A DNA stretch of 64,000 nt, from contig CAYNRE010000070.1 in NCBI GenBank assembly GCA_964399535.1, positions 124,001 through 188,000 of the forward strand, given 5' to 3'. The DNA comes from CAYNRE01 sp964399535 (GTDB lineage Bacteria; Planctomycetota; Planctomycetia; Pirellulales; CAYNRE01). The position numbers and the translations under genes are program-made. Each line of letters opens with the position of its first letter. Within the stretch, counting starts at the first letter, position 1. The notes below the pieces were generated by a model. The model had not been told where the DNA came from, ran no database searches, and saw nothing but the letters and a program-made list of their open reading frames with translations. This document shows positions 9,024 through 15,710 of this stretch, piece by piece.

Positions 9024-10685
9024 ATGACCCAATCGGCACCACCGCTACAACCGCTATTACCGCCGGCCGCCCGCGCTGGGTTCGTGCCGCTCACCGGCAG
9101 CGCGCGCGCGGTGCTTGCCGGGCTCGCTGCCGGGCCGGCCGCCTATTGGCTGCTTTTCGCGCTGGCCGTCTGGCTGCGGGCGGTCGACCTGGCAGCGATT
9201 CCAGGCCTCAACGGCGACGAAGCCTGGTACGGCGTCCAGGCCCAACGCTGGTGGGCAGGCGAGCCGGTTGCCTGGCGCACGCCCACCGGCAATCCGATTA
9301 ATCCGTTCTTTTTTCTGCCTACGCTGTTGCTGGCGGGCTGGTTTCCGCCATCGGTCGCCCTGCTGCGGCTGCCGGCGCTAATAAGTGGTCTGGCGGCGCT
9401 GGTGGCAAACGCCTGGTATTGCCGGCGGTGTTTCGATGGCCCGACGGCGCTGGCCACTACCCTGGCCCTGGCGGTGCTGCCGACCAATCTGGCCTACAGC
9501 CGGTTCGGATGGGACGCAAGCCAGAGCCTGTTGGCAACCGTGCTCGTCACCTACGCCTCCGTAGACTGGGCTCGGCAGCCGCTCCAGTGGCGCCGTGCCG
9601 CCTGGTCGATTACTTGCTTGCTGGCGGCCTGCTGGGTGCACCCGACGAATATCTTTCTGGCCCCCTGGATGCTAGTTGGCCCGCTTGCCGGATGGGTCGA
9701 AACCTCGGGCTCTCGCGTTCGAGCCGCAGTAGCGGGAACCGCCTTGGCTGTCGCGGCCGGGCTGGTTCTCGGCTGGCTGGCGCCGGAGCGCTTGGCGGCC
9801 GGGTTAGGTCGCTTGGTCAATCCCGCGGCCGCCGGCGAGTTTGTGGTGCTCTGGCTGCGGTTGCTCTCGGGCGTCTCCACGTATCAATACATTCCCGGGG
9901 CGCTCTTGCCGGTCGCAGCGGGAGGAGACACGCCTGGCTGGGCGCTGGCCGTGATCGACCTGGTCGCGCTGGCCGTGGTGTTGCTTGGGCTTGCCGGACT
10001 GTTGCGCCCCCCGGCCACGTCGCTCGATCGTGCCCTGGCGGCCGGCTATGTCGCTTCGCTCGGGGGCTTCTACCTGGTGGCCGGCCCCGCGGCACTAGCA
10101 CCACACTTCGAGCGCTACGGTCTGGCCCTCATCGCCCCGGCCGTGCTGCTCGTCGCCCGCGGCTGGCTGGCCTGGTGCACGCGGCCAACGACGAGTGCGG
10201 CCACGGCTGGACAGGCCCATCTAGTCGCGCTCGGCGCGGCGTGCCTGAGCCTGGCCGGATTCTGGAACCATTACCTGCTCGGCTTCAGGGCTACCGGCGG
10301 GCGTTCACACGAGGCCTTCGCCGTGGGTGCCGTCGAGCCGAAGCTGGCCGCGGTGCAGCTCATCGCCCGGCAAGCCCAGGGGCGCCCGGTCACGATTGCC
10401 GCCGACAGTTGGTGGTCGTATTGGCCGGTCGCCTACCTGGCCGGTGAACGCTCGAACTGGCGGGTCGTTCCTGCCGGCCAACTACCGTCGCCCCGCCGCG
10501 CATCGGCCGAGCAAGGCCCAACGGAACTGTGGCTGGTGCAGTTTCAGGCCGGGGGCGGCAGCCAACAGTGCGTGCTCGACGTCGCCGGGCGCCCGATCTT
10601 AACGGTTCGCCGGGTGGTACCGCCGCCGATGGCGGCCGAGAGCCCGCAGCCGGGTGATTCTTCGAAATCGGCTCAAGAAAATTAA
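9024..10685 (+). CDS. GT39-like (GT-C) membrane glycosyltransferase
   Basis: 553 aa. I chose the ATG at 9024 rather than the longer TTG frame. After the first membrane helix comes GLNGDEAWYG (D65-E66), the acidic loop motif of dolichyl-phosphate-mannose mannosyltransferase-like (PMT_2/GT39) enzymes. About ten further hydrophobic helices alternate with short loops, and a soluble C-terminal part of about 130 residues follows. Such enzymes take a sugar from a polyprenyl-phosphate carrier and add it to a protein, lipid or glycan on the outer face of the cytoplasmic membrane. It faces the YfhO/GtrB cluster across a divergent promoter region and could draw on the same lipid-linked sugar. Family likely; acceptor unknown. 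Confidence 0.8.
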   Translation: MTQSAPPLQPLLPPAARAGFVPLTGSARAVLAGLAAGPAAYWLLFALAVWLRAVDLAAIPGLNGDEAWYGVQAQRWWAGEPVAWRTPTGNPINPFFFLPTLLLAGWFPPSVALLRLPALISGLAALVANAWYCRRCFDGPTALATTLALAVLPTNLAYSRFGWDASQSLLATVLVTYASVDWARQPLQWRRAAWSITCLLAACWVHPTNIFLAPWMLVGPLAGWVETSGSRVRAAVAGTALAVAAGLVLGWLAPERLAAGLGRLVNPAAAGEFVVLWLRLLSGVSTYQYIPGALLPVAAGGDTPGWALAVIDLVALAVVLLGLAGLLRPPATSLDRALAAGYVASLGGFYLVAGPAALAPHFERYGLALIAPAVLLVARGWLAWCTRPTTSAATAGQAHLVALGAACLSLAGFWNHYLLGFRATGGRSHEAFAVGAVEPKLAAVQLIARQAQGRPVTIAADSWWSYWPVAYLAGERSNWRVVPAGQLPSPRRASAEQGPTELWLVQFQAGGGSQQCVLDVAGRPILTVRRVVPPPMAAESPQPGDSSKSAQEN

Positions 10686-10695
10686 TCCGTCTGGT

Positions 10696-10723
10696 TTGAC
10701 AAGGGAGGAAGTCGACCTAGGTT
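10696..10723 (+). promoter_or_regulatory. Candidate promoter of the flp1 riboswitch leader
   Basis: TTGACA at 10696-10701, 16 bases, then TAGGTT at 10718-10723. The -35 box is a perfect match and the -10 is weak. It lies about 135 bases upstream of the cyclic-di-GMP aptamer, the right place for a leader transcript carrying the riboswitch. Inference from consensus only. Confidence 0.4.
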
Positions 10724-10857
10724 TCATTACGAGTCGCGAGTCGCCTGGTGCGACGAGCTGCTCGGAAAGCGAATCCTTCCACGCCCAAGTGGAAAGCTCG
10801 TCAGTAGTCTTTTCCGAAGCGCGGAGGGCCGAGTTTTTTCCAGGCCTGCCGCTTCCG

Positions 10858-10958
10858 TCCTCGAAAACGGCAAACCGGTCGTAAGGCCGGGACGCAAAGC
10901 CAAGGATCCGCTCGGTCCAAAAACCGATCGGGCAGCCTGGCTGCCGAAGGGATGTTCG
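10858..10958 (+). promoter_or_regulatory. Class I cyclic-di-GMP riboswitch (GEMM-I) upstream of flp1
   Basis: The GEMM-I signature is clear: GGCAAACC at 10869-10876, a hairpin closed by a GTAA (GNRA) tetraloop, then GGGACGCAAAGCC from 10889, and a 3' hairpin formed by GGCAGCC and GGCTGCC around 10931-10945 followed by GAAGGG. The short P1 stem can form between TCCT (10858-10861) and AGGG near 10948. At the ligand-specificity position (G20 in the Vc2 numbering) the base is G, which predicts cyclic-di-GMP rather than cGAMP recognition. Downstream, an 8-bp stem (GGGCGGTC at 10961-10968, GACCGCCC at 10991-10998) without a T-tract may belong to the expression platform. The leader ends at the flp1 ATG at 11269. 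Confidence 0.9.
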
Positions 10959-11268
10959 TCGGGCGGTCGAGAACTCGCCAGTCGAGTCTGGACCGCCCTA
11001 CAACAACACAGCCGCGAAACGTAGGTCGCTTGCGACCGCCGCTTCGCAAGAGTTCGTGGTCTCGCTTGTCGAGCCCCCGAGTTCAAACCGCGGTGTCCCC
11101 CCGAGGTGGAGCGACAATTAAACACCTGGGTTGCTTCCGGTACGTGGCAGGCCGCCGTTGATCGCGAAAGCGGTCAAGGTTGTATCGAAAGCAACCCTCA
11201 TCAATCGTTACGTGAAGGCGACCCGGCCGGAATGCCGGAAGGTGGTTTTCACGAAATCGGAGGACACC

Positions 11269-11466
11269 ATGAATCAGCTGGCCAAGAAGTTCCACAAGTT
11301 CCTCGTGTCGGAAGACGGCCCGACCGCGGTCGAGTATGCCGTGATGCTCGCCCTGATCGTGATCGTCTGCTTGTCGGCGATTAGCTCGATCGGCACGAAC
11401 GCGAACACGACCTTCACTCGCGTCGCCAACTCCATCGCGGGTGCCGGCGGCGGCGGTGGGTCGTAG
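11269..11466 (+). CDS. flp: Flp/Fap-type IVb prepilin, copy 1
   Basis: 65 aa, ATG at 11269 with a GGAGGA ribosome-binding site 4-5 bases upstream. A short basic leader (MNQLAKKFHKFLVSEDG) precedes the prepilin cleavage site G/PTAVEYAVML, with the conserved Glu at +5 and Tyr at +6 of the mature protein. A hydrophobic helix (AVMLALIVIVCLSAISS) and a Gly-rich C-terminus follow, which is the size and layout of Flp major pilins. After processing by the TadV/CpaA peptidase it would polymerise into Tad pili for surface attachment. The long leader carries a cyclic-di-GMP riboswitch, and an intrinsic terminator 70 bases downstream closes the unit. Copy 2 at 12042 is nearly identical in the mature part. 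Confidence 0.93.
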   Translation: MNQLAKKFHKFLVSEDGPTAVEYAVMLALIVIVCLSAISSIGTNANTTFTRVANSIAGAGGGGGS

Positions 11467-11536
11467 TGGTCAAGCAGCACGGCCGCGCAGCCGGGCCCAC
11501 ACCCGGCGGCGGCGGTGCTCTCTAGGCTCAGCCTGA

Positions 11537-11576
11537 CCCCTGGAGCCCGCTACGGCGAGCTCCAGGGGCTTTTTTT
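11537..11576 (+). terminator. Intrinsic terminator after flp1
   Basis: Perfect 10-bp stem CCCCTGGAGC (11537-11546) and GCTCCAGGGG (11559-11568) with a 12-base loop, followed by C and seven T (11570-11576). Strong Rho-independent terminator separating the two riboswitch-pilin units. Confidence 0.92.
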
Positions 11577-11677
11577 CGCCCCTTCGCCACGGCCTAGCCG
11601 CCGCAGCTTGATAGCGCGGGCTGCCTGCGACCCAGGGCGAGGTGCGAGCGTTGACGAAAAACTCCGGCCTGTGGCCT

Positions 11678-11795
11678 TAATCCTCGAGAAAGGCAAACCG
11701 GTTCGTAAGACCGGGACGCAAAGCCGTGGGTCCGGCGCGCTCCCCTACGGGGGCGACGCGGCGGACTGCCTGGCTGCCGAAAGGACGGGCAACCG
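11678..11795 (+). promoter_or_regulatory. Class I cyclic-di-GMP riboswitch (GEMM-I) upstream of flp2
   Basis: Second GEMM-I aptamer: GGCAAACC at 11692-11699, a GTAA tetraloop hairpin, GGGACGCAAAGCC from 11713, a longer variable arm (GCTCCCCTACGGGGGC near 11739-11754), then ACTGCCTGGCTGCCGAAAGGA ending near 11784. P1 can pair TCCT (11681-11684) with AGGA. The conserved core closely matches the aptamer at 10858, while the variable arm differs. The specificity base equivalent to G20 is again G, predicting cyclic-di-GMP. The leader runs about 250 bases to the flp2 ATG. A TTGACG at 11651 could be a -35 box, but a matching -10 would fall too close to the aptamer, so the promoter is unclear. Confidence 0.9.
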
Positions 11796-12041
11796 CGAAT
11801 CGAACCGCCGCACGGTGGATCGGTTCCCGAAGTCATGCGGTCGTCTAGCCAACTCCGAGGCGAGGCTTGTTTCTTGGAATCCGGGAGGTTGTTCGACCGC
11901 GAGAAAGGCCGCCCTCGCCGCCATTCGACGGCGGGGGGTGCGTCGAATCACCTCGGTCTTTTGCCGGCCGTCGGCCGCTCGTCTCGCCACCGCTTCGCCG
12001 CGGCTAAAGGGCGTCGCGACCGGGGCCCAGGGAGTTGCAGC

Positions 12042-12239
12042 ATGATTACCGACCGGTTGTGGAAGTGCGCTCGCCAGTTCCTGGCGTCGGAAGATGGGCC
12101 CACCGCGGTGGAGTACGCCGTGATGTTGGCCCTGATCGTAATCGTCTGCCTATCGGCCATTAGCTCGATCGGCACCAACGCCAACACCACATTCACCAAC
12201 GTGGCCAACTCAATCGCCGGTGCCGGCGGCGGTTCGTAA
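12042..12239 (+). CDS. flp: Flp/Fap-type IVb prepilin, copy 2
   Basis: 65 aa, ATG at 12042 with AGGGAG 7 bases upstream. The leader (MITDRLWKCARQFLASEDG) differs from copy 1, but the mature part after G/PTAVEY matches copy 1 except for one Arg-to-Asn change and two fewer glycines at the C-terminus. Glu +5 and Tyr +6 are conserved. It would be processed by the CpaA peptidase encoded at 13200 and assembled with or instead of copy 1. It has its own cyclic-di-GMP riboswitch and its own terminator, so the two pilin genes are separate transcription units under the same kind of control. Confidence 0.93.
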   Translation: MITDRLWKCARQFLASEDGPTAVEYAVMLALIVIVCLSAISSIGTNANTTFTNVANSIAGAGGGS

Positions 12240-12321
12240 GCCGTTGACCTGGGCAAAAGTCAGCGGGCCCCGGGGGCGCCCCCCACGGCTCGGCCTGGCT
12301 TTTGCGCCCTGGCTCGGACAC

Positions 12322-12370
12322 GCCCCCCGAGTGGTCGCCCTAGCCGGCGACCCTTGGGGGGCCTTTTTTT
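12322..12370 (+). terminator. Intrinsic terminator after flp2
   Basis: Long stem: GCCCCCC and GGTCGCC on the left arm (12322-12339) pair with GGCGACC and GGGGGGC on the right (12345-12362), with a small internal mismatch and a CTAGC-type loop. Seven T follow at 12364-12370. Strong Rho-independent terminator closing the flp2 unit. Confidence 0.88.
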
Positions 12371-12970
12371 GGTTCTTCAGGTATTTCCGTGGGTCATTGC
12401 GGCTACGAAAGTTCCCTGGCGTTCAGTCTTGGATTGCGTTGAGGCGCTCAGCTCGGGCTCGACAGAGGGGGTATCGCCCCACCGCCTCGACCGCCGCCTC
12501 GGCCCGCAAGCGGGTGACGGGCCGAGGCGACGGTGACGGCGGAGGGGCTAACGAAAGGGTCCCTTTCCAAGGGGAAAGCCGGTCTCCCAGCCCTGCCACC
12601 CGCTTCGCCGTCGCCGAGCGCCAGCTCGCCCCGCCGAGGCCGCCAGGCCCCTGGCGACGCACGCGACCAGAAGCGCGGGCAGGGCGCACCCTGCTGCCTG
12701 CGAGCCCGAGCTAGCCGAGATTGAGCCACTAACTGCCACGAGCCAGGCATCAACGCGAACCGCTCTGCCCACGAATTTTCCGGAAGAACCCTTTTTTTGG
12801 GGGGACAACCGGTCTGCGGTGTCCCCGCGACGGGCTCCCCAAGTTGGCCCCGCGCTTGTCCGGTTTTCTGACCTAGACTTTCCCGTAGCGGCGCGGTTGC
12901 GTCGCCCCGTCCGCTGCCCTTGGTTCACCGGCGGCGACGGCCAGGCACCTGTTTCGAGCGGAGCGCGGCC
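12371..12970. other. Intergenic region between flp2 terminator and pilus assembly genes
   Basis: About 600 bases with no convincing gene. It contains the 12-bp hairpin at 12495-12529 and several G- or C-runs (CCCTTTTTTTGGGGGG near 12787-12805). No third riboswitch core (GACGCAAAGCC) is present. The assembly-gene promoter is probably here, but I cannot place it. Confidence 0.5.
12495..12529. repeat. Perfect 12-bp inverted repeat
   Basis: CGCCTCGGCCCG (12495-12506) and its exact complement CGGGCCGAGGCG (12518-12529) flank an 11-base loop. No T-tract follows on either strand, so it is not a typical terminator. Function unknown. Confidence 0.7.
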
Positions 12971-13081
12971 ATGTATCCCTGTTTTCCCGGCGAGACGATG
13001 GCGACCGTCGTGCAGTTGGCCTGTTGTTTATTGACCGTGCTGGCCACGCTCACCGGTTGGCTGCTTACCGCCCGGCCGTAA
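12971..13081 (+). CDS. Possible 36-aa single-helix membrane peptide
   Basis: A short ORF between the pilin units and cpaA, with GGAG 8 bases before the ATG. The translation is MYPCFPGETM, then a hydrophobic helix (VVQLACCLLTVLATLTGWLL) and a short basic end. Size, ribosome-binding site and position fit a small membrane protein of the pilus locus, but a 36-codon frame can arise by chance. I do not recognise it. Confidence 0.4.
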   Translation: MYPCFPGETMATVVQLACCLLTVLATLTGWLLTARP

Positions 13082-13199
13082 CCGGGTTGGTAGTCTGCCC
13101 GCGGAAGACAGTGGGCCCGCGCCCCGGCAACTGGGAACTAGCGAACCGCCGGGCAACTGCCCGAGTGGAAACTGGGTAACTCGAAGGAGCTCGAGAGCG

Positions 13200-13766
13200 A
13201 TGTCTGACTTGGCACTTTGGCAATCGGCCCTGGCCGACAATTGGCACGTCTGGCTGGTGTCGCTCACGCTGGTCGTGGCGGCGGTGATCGACGGTTGGAA
13301 GCTGAAAGTTCCCAACCTGATCACGTTTCCCATGATCGTCAGCGGCTGGGGCTACAGCCTGGCTTTCTACGGACTGGAAGGGCTTGGCTGGAGCCTGCTG
13401 GGCACCCTGGTGGGCTTGGCCTTGTTGATGCCGGCCTATGCCATCGGCGGCATGGGCGCCGGCGATGTCAAGCTTCTGGCCGGCGTCGGGGCCTGGGTCT
13501 GGGGAACCGTCACTTTCTATGCGTTTTGCGTCTCGGCCGTGCTGGGCGCCGTGATCGCCGTGGGCATGGTGCTCTACCAGCGGGCCTGGGCCAAACACCG
13601 TGATCAATTCTGGATGATCTTGGGAGAGATCGCCGTGATCCGTAATCCAGAGCAATTGGCCACCATCGCCGCCGAGCGGAAAAGCTCGATGTTGCTCCTG
13701 CCTTACGGAATTCCGATCGCGATCGGCACGATCGCCTACTTTGCCTGGACGGGGATGCTGCTGTGA
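13200..13766 (+). CDS. cpaA: Prepilin peptidase, A24 family (CpaA/TadV)
   Basis: 188 aa membrane protein, ATG at 13200 with AAGGAG upstream. It cleaves Flp prepilins after the conserved glycine at the cytoplasmic face of the membrane. Both catalytic aspartate motifs of A24 aspartic peptidases are visible: D31 in AAVIDGWKLKVPN, and GMGAGDVKLL (D90, the GxGD motif). It lacks the N-terminal methylase domain of PilD, as expected for Tad-type enzymes. About five or six helices. Its stop overlaps a possible GTG start of the next reading frame, so the pilus assembly genes are probably one operon. Confidence 0.93.
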   Translation: MSDLALWQSALADNWHVWLVSLTLVVAAVIDGWKLKVPNLITFPMIVSGWGYSLAFYGLEGLGWSLLGTLVGLALLMPAYAIGGMGAGDVKLLAGVGAWVWGTVTFYAFCVSAVLGAVIAVGMVLYQRAWAKHRDQFWMILGEIAVIRNPEQLATIAAERKSSMLLLPYGIPIAIGTIAYFAWTGMLL

Positions 13767-13888
13767 ACCACCTGAATTCCCTAGGCTCGCCGACCGCCGA
13801 CGCCCACTACCCCGCAGGGGGTGGGCGCCCTGGCGGTTTTTGGCGTTGGCCAACTTTCCATCTGGAGAAATCCGACCGGGTGTGCCGA

Positions 13889-14281
13889 ATGAATCGACGA
13901 GGCGCCGCTGCGGTCGAGTTCGCGATCGTGGCCCCCGTGTTCTTTCTGCTGATCTTCGGCATGATCGAATACGGCCGGCTGGTAATGGTTCAGCAATTGC
14001 TGACCAACGCCGCTCGCGAAGGGGCTCGCCGCGGAGTGCTCGACGGTTCGACCACCAGCGAGGTGTCGACCGCCGTGACGAATTACCTGGCCGGTGCGTC
14101 CGTTAATGGTGCGACGGTGACCGTGACGCCTAATCCGCCCAGTTCGGCGGGCTTCGGCGAGCCGGTCACGGTCGCGGTATCGATCGGATTCAATCGCGTT
14201 AGCTGGCTTCCCTCGCCCATGTTCCTGGGCGGGCGGACGCTGACCGCTAGCGCCACCATGCGCCGCGAAACGGCCAACTAG
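13889..14281 (+). CDS. tadE: TadE-like pseudopilin
   Basis: 130 aa from the ATG at 13889; the frame stays open back to a GTG at 13763 that overlaps the cpaA stop, so a longer 172-aa form is possible. The N-terminus MNRRGAAAVEFAIVAPVFFLLIFGMIEYGR is the TadE signature: RRG, Glu five residues after the likely cleavage point, and a long hydrophobic helix ending in EYGR. The extracellular part is about 90 residues. TadE/TadF pseudopilins are cleaved by the same peptidase and prime or regulate Tad pilus assembly. No TadF partner follows. Confidence 0.88.
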   Translation: MNRRGAAAVEFAIVAPVFFLLIFGMIEYGRLVMVQQLLTNAAREGARRGVLDGSTTSEVSTAVTNYLAGASVNGATVTVTPNPPSSAGFGEPVTVAVSIGFNRVSWLPSPMFLGGRTLTASATMRRETAN

Positions 14282-14360
14282 GGCTGCCCAGTTCGGATGC
14301 CCGTCCGACCGCTGGCAGGGCCCGCCCGCAAGCGGATCATCAGACTGACCGGGGGAGTGC

Positions 14361-15515
14361 ATGCGTCCCAAGCCATTGTTGCTGCTGGTGCTGGCCCTGG
14401 GCTGCGGTCTGGTGGCCGCGATGGGCATTAACCAGGTGCTGGCCAATCGCCGCGCTCAAGCCGAGTCGGCCCCAGGAGAAATGCAGCGGATTTACGTGGC
14501 CATGCAAGACATCGAGGCCCGCCAGGCCATCGATGCCCAGTTCATCAAACTGGAAGACTGGCCCAAAGACAAAGTGCCCGCCGGCGCGGTGGTCGACCTG
14601 GAAAAGATCCAGGGCCGTTTCACCCGCACCAAGATCTACGCGGGCGAACCGGTGCTCGAGTTCAAGCTGGTCGATTCCGACGCCGGCTTCAGCCCCACGG
14701 CCTTGATTCCCGAGGGCATGCGAGTGGTGTCGGTGAAAGTCGACGAGGTCTCCAGCTCCTCGAGCATGGTCCTGCCGGGTGATCGGGTCGATATCCTGGT
14801 GTTTCTCAGCTCGCATTCCACGGCCGGCGTGTCGGAAGCCACGGCCCGAACCGTGTTGCAAGATGTGCGCGTGTTTGCCGTCAATGAGCAGTACCGCGAA
14901 GATCTGAGGACCCCGGACGAGGCGAACATCGCGGCCCGCACCGTCTCGCTCTTGGTTACGCCGGAACAGGCCGAAATCGTGACCCTGGCCACCCAACTGG
15001 GCGACGTGCGGCTGACTCTGCGTGGCCGGACCGACGAGAAGTCGATCGCCACGGCGGGGGCTTCGGCCTCGGAAATTCTTTTCGGAGAATCGAGCAAGGC
15101 GGACCGTCAGCAGGAGTCGTTGCTGCCGGCCGGCGAAGGGAGCGGACCGTCGAACCCACTCATCGCCATGCTCAACCAGCAGGCGACCCCGCCCGCCACG
15201 ACTCCGGCCGCCGTGCCGGCGCCCCCCGCGGGCCCGGCCCCCCGGATCAGCCGGGTGATGGTGATTACGGGCAGCGAGATCAAAACGGTCGAGTTGATCG
15301 ACGGCAAACCGGTGCTCGACGCCGCTTCGCCCGACAGCGCCCTAACCCCCACCGCTCCGGCCGAAACCGGTCCCAACGACCCGGTGCTGACTGAAAACGA
15401 ACCCGGCCAGGAAACGGCCGGCGAGGAAGAAACCGCTCAGCAACCGTCGGCCGACGCCGAACTGCTGCTGGGCGACGAGCCGGCTCCGATCAGCAGCGAG
15501 CAGCCGGCTCCGTAA
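14361..15515 (+). CDS. cpaB: Flp pilus assembly protein CpaB (RcpC)
   Basis: 384 aa, ATG at 14361 with GGGGAG 4 bases upstream. One N-terminal helix (PLLLLVLALGCGLVAAMG) anchors it. An SAF-like region follows (VAMQDIEARQAIDAQFIKLEDWPKDKVPAGAV, residues 46-78), then the RcpC domain (EGMRVVSVKVDEVSSSSSMVLPGDRVDILVFL, roughly 118-150, and VSLLVTPEQAEIVTLATQLGDVRLTLRG). The last 130 residues are Pro/Ala/Glu-rich and disordered, and longer than in typical CpaB. CpaB is periplasmic and helps the secretin CpaC assemble or stay stable. It lies 80 bases after tadE in the same operon. Confidence 0.92.
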   Translation: MRPKPLLLLVLALGCGLVAAMGINQVLANRRAQAESAPGEMQRIYVAMQDIEARQAIDAQFIKLEDWPKDKVPAGAVVDLEKIQGRFTRTKIYAGEPVLEFKLVDSDAGFSPTALIPEGMRVVSVKVDEVSSSSSMVLPGDRVDILVFLSSHSTAGVSEATARTVLQDVRVFAVNEQYREDLRTPDEANIAARTVSLLVTPEQAEIVTLATQLGDVRLTLRGRTDEKSIATAGASASEILFGESSKADRQQESLLPAGEGSGPSNPLIAMLNQQATPPATTPAAVPAPPAGPAPRISRVMVITGSEIKTVELIDGKPVLDAASPDSALTPTAPAETGPNDPVLTENEPGQETAGEEETAQQPSADAELLLGDEPAPISSEQPAP

Positions 15516-15710
15516 CCCGTGGGCCACGACCTACCCGGAAACCAGTTCCCGAGCGAGAGACGAACCCTTAGCCCCTAGCGCGAACATCCTCAGCGGACAC
15601 CATGGGCGATCGAACGTGCTTCCGGGATGGAAGCCGGCGACCGCGGCGAAGCACCCCACCCGGGGTGGCTTCGACCACCATTGTCCGGGAGCCTGCAAGG
15701 AAGCACACGG

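Noticed and set aside
11131..11268. Upstream extension of flp1 by 46 codons.
   Set aside because: The internal ATG at 11269 has a strong ribosome-binding site and gives the normal Flp prepilin length; the extension is leader RNA.
10858..11795. cGAMP-sensing (GEMM-Ib type) identity for the two riboswitches.
   Set aside because: The ligand-specificity position is G in both aptamers, whereas cGAMP-selective variants typically have A there.
11835..12041. Upstream extension of flp2.
   Set aside because: It would start close behind the riboswitch and has no protein character; the ATG at 12042 has a good ribosome-binding site.
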